The translations under genes were made by a program, and so were the position numbers. Positions 31,001 through 46,000 of a stretch of 64,000 nt of DNA are shown here, in pieces (within the stretch, counting starts at the first letter, position 1; each line of letters opens with the position of its first letter). Origin of the DNA: Tigriopus japonicus (taxonomy: Eukaryota > Arthropoda > Copepoda > Harpacticoida > Harpacticidae); the NCBI GenBank assembly GCA_010645155.1, contig JAAGOF010000070.1, positions 925,035 through 989,034 on the forward strand, in the 5' to 3' direction. The notes below the pieces were generated by a model that worked only from the letters and a program-made list of their open reading frames with translations, did not search any database and had not been told where the DNA came from.

Positions 31001-34000
31001 ATTACAATAGGTTAATCAATGTTCTTACACGGAGGGCAAATCTGAAGCAGAGGTCGTAATCAGGCTTTTGAATGGATTAAAAACGGATTTGAATTCAAGT
31101 TTAACTAACATCGTAAAATCAGATCGGCCGATCAAACTTATTGATAAAAAATAAAATTCAATAGCTCGTGCTAAAATTTGAAATCAGATTCAGAAACCAT
31201 AAGTTCCTTCTTTGGTTTCTTAGCCTAAAAAGTGAAAATTGGTTTCAAATCAGGTTTTGAAATTCTTTGACGAAAGCGATCGAATCTAACGCAATCTGAG
31301 AAAAGAGCCATGATTGGATAAAATCCGGAGTCATGATTTTATTTATCTGTATCCATGTGAACTCTGTTGTATTGTAACATTCTTCCTCCAAGACGTTTTG
31401 GGCATGAGTTTTCCCGACGCTTTGAGTTCGAGCCCATTAATGGGATGCACAATGTGAGTAGGTGTGTCATCATTTGCATTCAAATCAGGCGGGGCTCGGC
31501 TAAAACGGACATCATCATCCATATCCATTTATCCATTCATCCCGACGCAAACCCATTCTCGACGAGTTCATGCCAAATTGAAGGCCAGACCTCCAATTTT
31601 CCGCGCTCTACTGTTCAGCGTTAGTCACTCAAAATGATGCTAGCAGCTCTTAACTCATCTCAATCGAGGCCTCAAGGAGGTAAGACGGAAAGAAACAAAT
31701 TAGAAATCTATCACAGAGAGGGTAACTCAAGTGAGTGGAAAGTTAAAATGGGTGGTGGCCCCCGTTATCTTCTCATGCCATCAGATGGTATCTAGGCACA
31801 AAACATCCTGAGAACGTGGGTGGAGGACAATTTTCGCTCTTGAGCTCATTTTGGCGACACTGTCTTCTTTTTTGGTTGGTGAACGCCATAAATTGAATCT
31901 TGTGTGAGAAACTTGAGCTGCTAAGGGCTCTATTCTGCTAACCAAGATTGGGCAATTCTTCTCGGTAAACAAAACTCCCCTTCTCATCTCACCTCATCCT
32001 CGTGGTGTTTGGTGAGAGTTTTATCACCTTTGGAAATCTCGTGATCCTCCACGAGATAGTCTGTCCCTCATTCTTTCCCTACTCTCGCTGTAAGTGTGTA
32101 GGTACATACACATTGAATATCATCGTATTGGTGATTGCATGCACCAACATGAATGTAAAGTGCTCTGCATGATGCATCCACTATCAATAGCCTTATCTGT
32201 GAAGCCACAGATCCCCAACAATCGAGGTGAACTGAGCAAAGATAGAGCTGCTAGTGAAATTATATGCATACATGAAGTGATTGAGCAGGAATGAGTCTAC
32301 TCTGCAAAAACCAAGACACAAGTACATTATGACTTTTAAGCAATATCTTTGAAATGCAAATATCCACAGCCTCTGGATGGCTTGAAGTGAGAACTTTTTC
32401 CTTCTCGAGATCCACATCCAGATTCCTCCAATCACATTGATCTAAATTGTCAATAGTTGTCGATCTGAAGAATTTATCGCTTAATTTCTGATCCCAACTA
32501 AGTCTGTACCGGTCTCTTGATTGGAGAAAGGGCCCGTAAGAACTCCATTAAGCAAGATGAATTAGTTGGACTTATTTTTGGATCGAAGAGAATCGAAAGA
32601 ATACGCATATGGTGATGGCGATTCGTTTTCACTTTCCTCTATTGTACTTCATCACCTCTTCAGAGAGAGATGAAAAGGACGATGAGAGTTGTCTCGCATG
32701 GTCCATATTAGACAAGAATTCCATATCGGTTTTTTTGGCCACTCCATGTGGGAAGAGAGCCCAAATGAATTTACAACAGAGGTTACTTGGGTAGTCATTC
32801 ATGGGAATGATTATCTCCTTGGCCCCTCTGGACATCGTTTCTTGAGCTTCCTGATCATGATTCCAAAACGAATCCACTTTAATGGAGCCTGGAGCGGGAA
32901 GCACACCCAAAAATCAAGAGTCATCCACTCCAACACTCAATTTCCTATTTTTCTAATCATGAAATATTAACGCCCGAACTTTTTTCATCCGCGATGAGAA
33001 CCCAAAACCCAATTCATCTCCTGACTTTTTTTGACGTAATGACTATGATTAAAACACGGCCAGCGTAACATGAGAGCAGAACACGCATTTGACCAACTCA
33101 GATCATCATCCATGGACGGCTAGACTCTTGGATGTTCGTTTTAAGTTCGTACTAACTCGAATAGATGGCTCGTAAAGTATCAGAATCTTTGTGAGCAAGT
33201 TAAATCTGTACAATGTCAGTCGTCCCACAGAAGCATTTTGTTTGAATTTCATTCTCCTCTTTCAGAGATCAAAGACCGAGGGACGCAAGTAGTTGTATTG
33301 CCAGAGGTGCAAGGAGGTGCAAGCCCTCCACTCAATCCATTCCCTAAAACCACTCAAGCTGGAGAAATTGTTGGCGCTCAAATTCTGGAAGTACCACCAG
33401 CCACCCTAGCTTAGTTAGCTCAACTTGGACGCGGCGAAAGAGATCAGCTCAAGAAGACGACATCACAGGTTCAAGCGAGATTCACCTGCTTCGAAATATG
33501 TCTTCAGGGGAGCCCTCAACAACACCAACTCAGCAGAGATTCATGAAGAGATCCAATTCCAGTACCTCCATCTCGTCCATTCGCAGTGGTTACGGGTCAT
33601 CTGAGAACAGCAAATGGAAGAGTCTCGGAGACACCCTCAGAAGCTTCACCAGGGGCACTCTCCCTCGGATGCAGTCCGTGGATGAGCACTCGCTCTCAGG
33701 GATCTCGAGTTTACGCAGCAGCGGGACTCGATCGGTGACGAGAGCGCTTCTCACTGCCAACGCTCAATCCCGACAGCTCTTCCAGAAGGGTAAACCCGCC
33801 CCATCGTCGTCGAAACTTCAAGCCAAGACGACCACAGGTGGATTGATCTCCTCCTCAGTTGAGATTGAGATCGAGTACTGGCATCAAGCCGCCAAAACCT
33901 GGACCAATGAAGCCTTTCTAAAGGTAAACAAAAATCAAGGAAAAGTGACCATCAACAGTGAGTTCGAAAAGGTGAAACTGGATTTGGATTCTAATTTACG

Positions 34001-37000
34001 TGTTGAGCATACCAACCCAATCAGTCGGGATTTCAACATCATCCTTGGGTGCAATGGGGCCAAGTACAGGATTGCAGTGTTGAGTGAATTTGACGGCAAC
34101 AGTCTGATTTTGGCTTTGTCCAAACTTGGTGCCACAGTGATCCCACGAAGAAGTCTGCCCCCTTGTGTGGTGAAATCTGGTTTAAGGCCGATCAGTGAAG
34201 GCCAAGTTTTGACTTCTTCTGCCTCACCATCCTCCCCATTATCCCTAAACATGCATTTAGAAACCGGGCGAAATCCGATCCTCCGCAGGAAGAGCACCGG
34301 AAGCACGTCAGATCATAGTTACAACCGATTGAATAGCCCGAGTACCGCAGTGATGGCATCTGAAGATCATTCAGCTCTAGAGGACGAAGTCTTGTTACCT
34401 CGTAGCAATTCCATGTGTGTGAAAGACCCTGAAGCGCCGGTGTTCTTCCACTCCATTGGTGGCACTCAGACGACAAATCCTGAGAAATTGGAGACATTCT
34501 CCCGTCGACTGAATCACCGTCTTGAGGATCGGAAGAATGCTCAATCGCGAAGTGACCAATCCCTGAATTCCGACGAGATCAGTCATGAGAATAGTAGTTA
34601 CACAAGTACAAGTAGCTGCAACACCAGTGTGAGCTCAGGAACGGGTAGCGAAACCGAAGAAGGATTTGACGACTTTCACACCACAGAGGAAATAGGCCAT
34701 TGTACTTCAGATGGCTTAGGATCAAATCCAGAATCACTTACTGGGTCTCTTCCCAGGAAAGCCGGCGTCGTTATTGGCAATAACAAACGCAAAATGGAAA
34801 AATACGAGTTTCTCTTGGTGAATATTGAGGGTGATCGCGATATCCTGGACCCAGGTCACTTTGGTGTAGCTGGCGAGATGGTCCAGTGTAACTTTGATGA
34901 CTACCCAGAAGATACATTTTCACTGCAGGATGAGGTCGATTATTTGTCGGAATCGCCAATGCCCCAATGGATTCGTCGATCTTTTGAAGACTTGGACCTC
35001 GAGTTTGCGAGTACCACTCACGAGCGGAAAAACTCTCACAAACGTGGAGTTCAAAAGAGTCAAGCTCCGACTTACTTCCACATGCAGTCTTCTACTATTG
35101 ACGAACAGAGCACACTATCTTTGTCCATGGGAAACTTGACAACTGTGATTGAGGCCAAGCTCTATGAGAGCCATAGCGGGACTGAAACACCGGCAACCAC
35201 TCCTACCACAACCAAATCAACATCCAAGAATCACGAAAGCCATTATTACGGTGCCAAAGGAGCTCACCAATCTGCCGTTCGCCATGAAGTGATCAATTTC
35301 CTCAACGACCGACCAGGAATTGAGGTGTGATGAAAAAGAATGTTCTCTTAGAGTGGAACACTCTGCCTATCATCGATATGCTCATAAATGTGATATAAAT
35401 GCCGTGGACCACGTGATGACCACGAGTCCGGCTCGTCTAATAAAAAAATAATTTGCTCCAAATAACGGTAGTGGTTTTTGTGGTGATCGCTCTTACCATT
35501 GCTCGAAGAACTCAAAGGTGGTTCTTGTCGTAGACTAAGCTGGTGCTCTTGGACTTTGGAAAGGATGAGATTGAGTTTTTTGTCCTCTTGCCAATCCTTA
35601 TCCGGATGAAGAGGGCAGGTGTCCACGAGATAGTCGAGGAGATCAGAATGGTATCCTTTGGTAAATTGCCTTCCTTTGCTTTGGCTGTACATCCACTCCG
35701 CTTTCAAACTGAAATGTGAAAAAATGACGTTAGGACGAGTGTGACTTGAGCTTAAATTTTAAAGGCGAACGAACTAATTGAAACATTATGTAACAAGCTA
35801 AATTGTCAAATATCAGTGATTTAGCTTTTCGAAGTTGTTGACGATAAGTTCAAATTCTGGCTCAATGAGTTTCAACAAAAGTCACTTTCTCGTCATAAAC
35901 GTTCGTAATCCAAGATTTTGCCACAGTTACCAAAAAGAACGTGGTTTTGTGCAAGTAAAAAACACCTACGAAACTGAGACATGTGTCTGAACGAAAGAGA
36001 CAAAACTTGAGACGCAAAAAAGGGGGTCAGCCCTCTGAAATAATGGATCCACTCCCATGATATTTTTTATGGTCTTCCTTTTAAGAGCATGGTCTTCTCT
36101 CATTTCTTTCAACTTTGCTCAAGACAAGCTACGCTGTTGCGGAGGTTGGCGGTGTGTGCTTGTTAAAGACAAACCTTCTAGCCGTAATTATGCGGAAGGC
36201 TCGTTAAAATTCAAGTTTTTCGTATTCGAACACCCCCGTTTTGTTTGATCACTGAAATTTGATCTCATCCTTCTTCTCTATAATGATATTTGAACGACTG
36301 ACTAGAGGGAGGGGGAAAAACGATATGTATTTGATCAAGACCCTAATGGCAGAGCAACCAAAACAGTCCTCGAGGTTTCCAAATCTCAGCTTTGTTTTCG
36401 AGTATCGAAACGAGAGAACCTGAAACAACCCCTATTCTCCTACGGTCCATACTAGCAGAAACGGTAGGTTTTGTCTAATTATCCTGAGTCAAGGTTTCAA
36501 TGATTGAGGCCAATCGATCGATCACCCACAGTTGCCAAATACAGCTAATCGACTATTGATCGAAGCGTGGTTTATACTGACCAACTCTTGAAAAAGCGAT
36601 CGACACCTAAGTAGGAGAAGCGCTCACCGATCACGTTCCAATCCTTCTCGGAAACTGGGATTTACCATGCTCAATCTCCCTTTCGTCCTGACTTCCAAGG
36701 CCAAATCGAAGGTAGTTGAACATGGATGGACTTACCTCTCTTTAGCTCCCACTAGAATTCCATCCAAGACTTGGATGCCCAGACACCAGTTGATGATGTA
36801 CGGGCGATAGTCAAATTGCTTCCGAATGTCCTCTGGCTGTTCAATGGCAGGATTATTGGCAAAGGTGAGTTGCTCAAGGGATTGGAGGGTCGTTAGATGA
36901 GAGACATCCGTCAAATCGGAGACTTCATTGTCGTTCAAAGTCAAGGCTGTCAAGGCTGTGGGCAAGAAACGCTCACAGCCATGGAGAGTTGTGATGCGGT

Positions 37001-40000
37001 TCTTGTGCAGGAGACACGTCTGCAAGAGAGGGAGAAAAATGGGAGGTTGAAAAGTAATTCATAGAGGTGCTTGATATGCCGTGCACATATGGCTGATTAA
37101 TGGGTTTTGAATTTGTGCAACCGATCGGCCCACTGCAAAAATGCATCAGACCAAAGACATTGAATAACACGTTGAAAAAACGCGTGTTATGATGTGACTC
37201 AACAACCTCATGCTGCCCAATCTGCCCTACGGCTCTTTTGCTCACTTGGCTCTTCGGCCAGACAATTTGCGAGCCATTCAGGGTCAGCTGATTTATCTCT
37301 AAAGTTGGCTTGTTTGCTAATCATGCTTTTCGGTTTTATGGCTTATAATTTTGAAAGGAATCAGGAGCTATTGTGAGCTTTAAAGGGGACCTTCGAGCCA
37401 GGATAAAGTTGTAAATTCCCGACCAAACCTTCGAGATGGTCAGAAACTCATTCGGTCTGGGCGATGGCATTTTGTATCCTCATCTTTTCATCAGCGTCGC
37501 TTTGGAAGCGTAAAATGGACTCATGTCGGACGCAGGTAACAAAGATGCGACAAGAACCTATCATAACCACTTATATTGGTATACCAATAAGGCAAGATGG
37601 ATGGGGTCAAATTGAAAAATGGTCAGAAAAGCTGATCTCAAGGGTATCCCATTTTCGTCTCAAAAGATTTTCAATGTCCGTACTTTTTTAAGGTCTCGTG
37701 GAAACACACATCTTCCTTCATGTCATGTCATGTCGTGATGTCTGCTGAATCATGGAACGGTCGGGGACGTCATTCGTGCTAACAAATTCCAATGCGTGTA
37801 AACAATTGGGCAAACTTGATTTGGCTTGAAAGAACTAGGTTAATGACATCATACATAACAAGAAATATAGTGCTGTCAAGCAACCCTGAGGCCAGGGAAT
37901 GTCGCTTTATGTCAAAAACTTTGGCCAACGGAAAACCAAATGACTGTAATTTATTTCTAATCAGTGCTAGCATTTAAAGGCTACTATCTCACTTGCAAGT
38001 TAGCTCTCAAAGAGCAAATTAGAGACAAAGCCAAGACAATTGGACAGTCGTTGTCGCGCAAATCCTGCGCGTTACAATCTTTAACACGGTACGACAAATC
38101 AGATTCGATCGTTTGAAATGCCTCTTCGCTTGGAAACCACCTCGTCTGTTTCCAGTATTTCACGTACCTAAAACAATGTGCAAAAAAACCCCTCTCGTTG
38201 GAAACAAATGCATACCGAGTTTGGATCGTCATTCGATTGAAAAGGAACTTTTGGTCATTTGTAACTATTAGGTCGTCCCTTGTTTAGAACTCGTCGGAAC
38301 TTGTTGAGACCCTCGCTCGGACAAAGTTAGGATTTAAGGGGCTATTTGTTTCACCTACCTACTAAGTAAATCTGTTCTGAAAGACGAGGATGTGTACAAG
38401 ATCAAGAAGCCCTTCTTTTACGCGAGGAGCACTGCGTCGAATGCGTTTTATTTCCAACGAGATTGATATCTAGAGATCTAATTGCCTCTCGAGAAGAGAG
38501 GAACCTCTTGCTTCCTGTCACCATTTGAACTTGATTTATCTTGTGTAGTTCCAAACAAAAAACTGGATTCTAGCCGTTCAACACATCACAAATTCATCAC
38601 GTCAAGAGTTGTGAGTCGCTTGGAAGATGAATAGACCAAGAACATTCCTGTGGTTTCCGAGACTTTAAAGTGTCAAGAATTAGTGAGAGAAAATGGAGGC
38701 AAATCTCGAAAGACCTTGGACCTCTGACACCACCGACAATGGCGAATTATGGAAGTCAAGACGCAGATCTCAATCTTGTGAAATACCTCTCCTCTCTTCA
38801 GGACAACTCACGTTTATTATTAACTCTTGATTGCGAGGCATTTTGAGCTTTCAGCGGCATGGATCAAGACCATCGAGACACGATCGTCCGACCAGATGTG
38901 GCCCTTACTCTAATCCTTTATTATAATCAGTCAAGATGATTTCTTTCCGGTGGCTCTTATTGGGCATAAGTCATTTATCAACAAGCCCACATGTTTTGTT
39001 TTTGCTTCTCTTTCAATTATTGCACAAATTGAAGTTGTAAAAACGCAGGGTTTTTTTCCTCCCCGTCTTTGCCAAATTGATGAATGGCGGCAAGAAAGAA
39101 ATAATAAAACATGTGTGGGGGTCAAGGGGATGCGAAGAAAAAGAAAGTGGATTCAAAAACTGATTGACGGTTGGACTTTTCTTCGACTGACTACATTTCA
39201 CATTTTCCGACTCTCTTTGCCAATTGATGAGAGTAGGAGATTTCACTTTCAAATGAAACAAATCAGTCATGTGCATCAATGAGAGGAGCCCGAACATCAT
39301 GATTATCTCCCACATCATGGTCAAGATGCCAAGAGCGCATGCACAAACAATCAGTTACATTCATTCCTAATTCGTGTTTTTCCTCAATAATGGGACATCC
39401 AACGCGTGAGTGGTCTTTCTTTGGTACCTTGAGGAACGCCATTGAAAAATCTAGTTCATCAAGTCTCAATGAAGCAACGGCTAATCTCCCGCCAATCTTT
39501 TCACCTTCAAATGACACTTTCATTGATAGCGAGGTATTACAAATATGTTGATTAGGAGGTAACGAACCTTCAGATTCTTTAAATAGGATATATCCGCTAT
39601 AGTGGTGATGGCGTTGTCAGACAAATCAAGGTGCTCAAGGTGCACATTCTGGTTGAGATGCTCGATAGCTTTGATGTTATTGGCAGCCAAGCTCAACCAA
39701 GTGAGTAGTTTCAGCTCCTTGAGTCCTTCCATGGTGACCACGTGGTTATGAGCCAGGTTCAGAATCTTGAGATGACTCAATTTGGCTACTTGAAACATCC
39801 GGATCAGTTGGTTGCTTTGGACAGACAGCTGGAAGCATAAACAAAATTTGGTCTGGTCATGATTGTTAATTAGAATCTGAGAATCTGAATTCGATCCCAG
39901 CCAATTTGATACCTGTTCGGGCACATCAATCTATTTTGTGAGGCATGAACCTTAATGTAAGTTCGAGGCAAGTTCTAAAGCTAACGGGAAACCAGCTGAT

Positions 40001-43000
40001 GACAAAAAGACATTGCAAAACGTCACCATAGGGAATGGTCATTCCTCTGAAGATGACTTGAGAAAAATTCAAATTGGGTCCACCATCACATCCACAAATT
40101 GCAGACGTCGTGACTCAACCAAGTCTTAGATATCACATAAAAAGACTTCTTGCTCGTGGTGACTGCACTGAAATGCCAGGTCCAGAGAAGGATTGGAGAT
40201 CCCTTTTAATGAACCATTCAGCTGTGAAGGTGTGACGATTTGGAGGGCTTTGAGAAAATGATTGCAAAAGCACTTCGTTCTCGTGTACCGTAGCATTTCT
40301 AATATAACAGATGGGGGCTCTAAACGTCCATCAAGTTCAACTGGAGAAAAAAATGAAAGTTTCAAAAGAAACTTGCTTCCTACTCAACAAAAAGACATAC
40401 AAAAAACAGTTATCCTCAAGCATAGGGGAAACGATTCTGGGAGACAAGAAGTTAGGTGAACTACGTACACAACTGACCTCGGATGAATGTGGGTTGATTA
40501 CAATTAGGCATTGGAGAACAGCCAAAAACACACGGAGAGGTCACACTCAAATCTCATGAGGGAATACTTAAATCGTGGAAAACAACAATCTTAGAATTTT
40601 GGGAATGTTCTTTAGAACAAATCGTTTACTACGTGTATATCTACCATCAAAAAGTTTCCCTTAGATTTGTCGTCAACAGGCTCAGAATTTTAATCTTTCT
40701 ACAAAAGAAATTAGTAGAATTCGTGGGTTCAGTCTTCCCTAGTTCAAGTAATTGAATATGCGAGGTGGAAACGTTTTTCCACTTGATTATTCAAGAATAA
40801 TTTCATTAACAAACCCCATAGACTTCCGGACTCTCTGAATTCGTCAGAATATGGCAATCCCGTAATCGTCTTGCGAGAACGTACGTAGGAAAGTAGTCTT
40901 AAGTCTTGGAAGTAAACCTCCTCGAAAACGCCTCAAATGGAGGTAATACCATGATTTATGTTCCCAACCTCCGGTAATAGGCCGACAAAAAAGAAACTTT
41001 TTCTTGGCGAATGCCATTTTCGCCCCGCTCATTTTCGGTGTCATCATCACGGGACTCGGGGTAAATGGTTCTACAGTACCCAGCTTGCCTCTTGGATTGG
41101 TTCAAAAGAGCGGTTGATGTGATTTATGGGCAAATTAATCATTCCAAGGAAAAATCTGGGCAACCCTGACTTTCAAATATCCCTTCTCAACACTCAAGAC
41201 GAAGTATTGAACATTTGAAAGGGTCAGACAAAACTTTTGCAACTGTGACTTGTTCGTAGTCCGTGCTCGTTCTGTAAATCGTTGTCATATGTTTTATGGG
41301 AAATGGTGAATTGTTCTGGGAAAGGTTTTAAACACCACGAATGAAGCTCTCGCTTCCAGTGCAACAATCATCTTGGGAGCAATGCATTTCCCAAAGCGAG
41401 CAAAAGTTGTGCGGAAGAAAACAGCAACCGGTAAGCAAGGTGGTGTTTGATAACATGAAAAGTCGTTTTTTTTAAATTCCAAAGAGTCCAATTTTGGAGT
41501 TAACTCTTTGAGGACGAAAGAACAGGAAACAAGTAACGCGTTTGGGTGTTACAACACCCGATTGTCCTGAAAGAGTTAAAAAAGTGCTGTCAAAATTTCA
41601 TACGAATTCTTTCAATTACAAACGGACCAAACGGACCAAAAATTGATATCATGAAAATAACAGATATTTGAACATTTTCATTACCTTGATTGCCAAGTGC
41701 ACCGAGATCTGTGCTATTCTAAAATATGGATAAAATTCATTACGCAGATCAATTGATGTGCGTTATAATCTGCATTTTCAAAGGACACAATCGGAGTTTT
41801 GTTCCATGTTAAGGATTTTAATGCAAGCTTCAAATAAATGCCTATAGATGGCGCGAATGGTGAGGCAAACAAAGAGAAAAGTCGTCTTAGCTTAGCGCAT
41901 AGTACTTGCCCTTCTTTTACAATAACTATTGGTAAGTTCTTAAAGCTTGGGTCAAAATCCTCCAACACACCCATGAGACTACTTAAGAATTAATGCAAAA
42001 ACAATGTACAAACAAACATTTGATTATAAGTATTTTAGGAGTGACATTACATCTTTTTAAAGTGAACTAATTAACGATATTCAAATTGCAAATAAATATG
42101 CGGCGGTACATTTCCATTTCAAAATTGGTCTCAAAAATCTGTAGAATTTCAAAACGACTTCTCCGGCGTAAAAAACACCGTTTGAGAGTTTTGCCATTCT
42201 CGATTGGTCACACTCTCAGTATTGTCGATCGAAAGAAAACATACAGCTTAAAAAGAGAGAAGAAAAACTTTGCATCGGGCCTTATCCCATTTTTGGTCCG
42301 TTCTTCAGAAAAACATAAGACTTAGGTCTCGCTAATTAATGACTGGTACGTGTAATTGGAAAGATACTTCCATGGGTTTTCAATTATCCATAAGTGGAAG
42401 CGGTGAGCTTAATATGGGAGTCCCGGACCTCAACTGAAACATGTGGGAAATAAGGGCCTTGGTTGGTATAAGTGGGGAACAATGTGCACTCGCTCGTAAT
42501 GAGCCAACCCTATCTCTCCTGGTTATTTTATCTACATCACAACTCAAATATGACAAAAGGAGATTAATCCACCTTTGATGAGACCTGATTCTGTCCTAAT
42601 TGGCTTGACATATCAAAGGAGACACGTTCATTGGTAACCAACAACTGCTGAAATACATGTGTAGGTCGATGTTAAGACGCTCTTGGAATGTTTACCATTC
42701 TTTCATTTAAGAGCTTGCATTTTGTCGGCCATATCTAAAATACTTGGACAGCCTTGGCACCTAAATCTTAAGTGTTTTTGTATCGAAGGTCTAGAAGCAA
42801 GAAAATTATTACTTCCTTGAGATAAAAACGTAATCTGTGGATCATAACGTAACTGGTTAGTTCGAACATTACAGACCTTAGTGTCAGTTCCTGTTTCATC
42901 ATGGATCAGAGAGGATTGAAATCGATTTAGAGGCAACCTCGATTCCCTTAATGATTTTTTTTTGTTGAACGATGAGAGCGTTTAAGTGCATGGTGAGCAT

Positions 43001-46000
43001 TAATGGATATTTCTATCATAAAATGAATTCAGAATCAATGAATGGGTATTGGGAAGACAATGCTATTTCAATAATGGGAATACCAACTTCAATAAGAATA
43101 AAACTTTGCATTGCACAAACGTTGATCAAATAACATGGCTTAAGAAAGACACTAGGGTTTGCTAAGTCATGCAAATACCTTATTTTGATTTGAAAAAAAA
43201 ATCTTGCTCATATTTTCGTCATCCAATAGCACAAAATAATTTAGAACACATTTCCCATCATAAAAACAAACAAACAAAAAATTGGTCGCCTGGTGTTGTG
43301 TACTTTCGGGTAGCATTACCTTGATGAACTTCTCGATTTGACGTAATGCTTTGCTAAATGTCAGCAATCCAGTACAATATTGATACATCTCTTTTGTTTC
43401 GTGACATTACCCTTGGCAAGCAACGGAAGCCTCCCCCCCAAAAATAATGGGTGTCATGGGCACATTACTGTGTTTGATTATGAGGTTCAGCAAGATCTTT
43501 TGTGTGTCCCCGAGTGCTAATGGACTACATCACCAAGACATTGGCGTCTAGATCGATCGATCATTTAATAGATTTGCTTTAAAATCGAATCCAAGAAGAA
43601 CTAAAGCAACCCCTCAACAAAAAAGGAGCAAATGACACTCCTTGGGAGCACTTGAAGTCCATCAAGGCCACTACGGATGAAAAGAAGTGAAATGGAATGA
43701 AGGCATTCCAATTATTCCATTGTGCGCCTTAGTCCCAGCAGGTGGAAAATGCCGTCGATTCTCTCTCGAACTAAAAGTCTGTGAGTGGTGGACAAGACAA
43801 GTTGCAAGTGGGTCCTTTAGTTCGTCCAGAGCAAAAAATCGCACCCCTGCCTGGCAATTTCTCAATGGGCTCGACTCACTCGTAAAGAATGGCATTTCTC
43901 AGAACCATTAACCAAAACAAGGTTGCTTCCTATTTGGAGCTTGAGATACAGCAAAGTTGATCGAGAACTTGGGAAGAGACATCATTTGGCCAAGGAACTG
44001 TTTTTCCAATCCCGATTTCGGCCCCACAAGAAGCATGAGTTAGGCCATCGATCATAAAAACCCTCACGAATAGATCAACTATGGCCATGCTCAATCCTCG
44101 GGCATTGGATGATGATGCTCTATAGCTTTGAGAGTGTCGATCACATTGATATCTTGGCAAGCGAATTCCTATTTGGTTCCTTAAAGGGGTGCTTGAATCC
44201 CTCAGGGTTCTAGAGAGTAAAATGATCGAACAAGAGCCTTTTCAGACAACATTGTCATTTAATGCTACTCAAGACAGGCAAGAGATTAGAAGAGTGTGGA
44301 AAATGAGCAACAACGAAAAATGCGGAAAAGGTCAAAATACATTTCAGGTGAAATGAGGCTTCAAAGCCACGACTGAAGATTGGAAAGATGAAACTTTGAG
44401 GAATGAAGTGCTTTTGACTCAGACGCATTTGGTAGTTCCGACCTCGTAAGGCTCCTTCATCGGTGATCAAAATCATTGACCACATGAATTGATGGAGTAT
44501 TATCCCGGCGGGAGATTTCATCCATTCCATGAATAAAGTTCAAGCAGAGTTCTGCTATCATAAATGCACGCGTCTCGGGATTTGAACGAGAGTGGTGGTC
44601 GGAATATTTTTCGGACATTATCTTGATAAATATGTAGCAAGTTGTTCAGCGTATTCTATTTTGAGCTAAACTTGGGCAGAATACTATTTCCTTACAACAT
44701 GACATTTTGAAGTGGCGTTTTTGTAAATTGAATTTTGTCATTTTCAAGAATCCACCGAAAGCCCGGTCTGCTTTCATCAAAATGAACAAACGTGTACTTT
44801 CGGGTCAAGTTACGAAAAGTTTGCCGCGTTTCTGTTTTCAAGCGAAGGGCTTCTCAACCTTTCTCCACTCAAAATATCTCAAGTTTTTCCCATCCTTTCA
44901 AGCTACTTATGGTGATGGACAAACAGTGCCAGATTTTTAAGATGGAAAGACAATTTTAAAAAAACATCGGCAAAACCTTCCACTAACACAAAAACCGATA
45001 GAGAAGGGTTTTACGTGCAAATTGAATACCAAACGCTTAACCTTTCTTCAAAAATGACCTTCCCAAAACTGGCGTGACGTCATCTTGCAGCTGTCACTTA
45101 AAGAAGTTTCGCCTTCAATTACCATGAAAATGAACCTCAAGAATACAATAACGACTCCCATCTTTGTGCTTCCAACTGATTTTGGCATTAGTATTTCATC
45201 TATCAAACTGTCCGGTGCAATTAAGGGCTCTTAAAAGCGCAATAAAAATTCAGCCAACGACCAAACCATTCTGTCCGTGTTGCCAAATATGGATGACATT
45301 GAAATCTGCAGGTCGCAACATTCGAGGACACTAGAAAAAAGAATATGCCACGAAAGACGCCAACCCTCGCAACCACCCACTATTATGAAGAAAGAGGAAA
45401 AAATAATACTAACATAACACCCATACCTGAGGTTACTTTTCGAATAAGATCCTTAACCAACAAAAAAACACTATCACATTTCAAGCCAGACAAAATGAGT
45501 AAGACGTTACCCATCGAAATGATTTTTTGAGTTTTCAAGTCAAAATTATCTGTCTCTTTGCACCTAATCTATTTGATGTGTCTTGGCCCATCATAAAATA
45601 AACATTACCCCACGACAACTAACTCGTATGCCCACTATGCATGATTAGGGAGGCAAGTCTTGGGAGATCCCCCCCCCCCACACACACTCACGTCGGGGAA
45701 TAAATCAGGCCGAACGGACCTCCATTTGTAAAGCAAGGAAATGGGAGGAGAAACGACGTTGAAGGATTCGAAATCGCGTCGTCTTGAATACCAATTAGGC
45801 CAAGTCAAAGGCCTACGTACGTAAGTTCATCATAGAGCAAACACAAACGCATTTCCCCAAGGGCAAGGTCGTTCAACTCACTTTTTCGAGACACTGGTAG
45901 GTGTGGATGTTATCCAATCGTTGGAGCAAATTATCATCCAGGATCAACGTGGTGGTATTCAGTTGGCAATCGGGAGCTGCTCGGGTGAGTTTCTCCAGAT

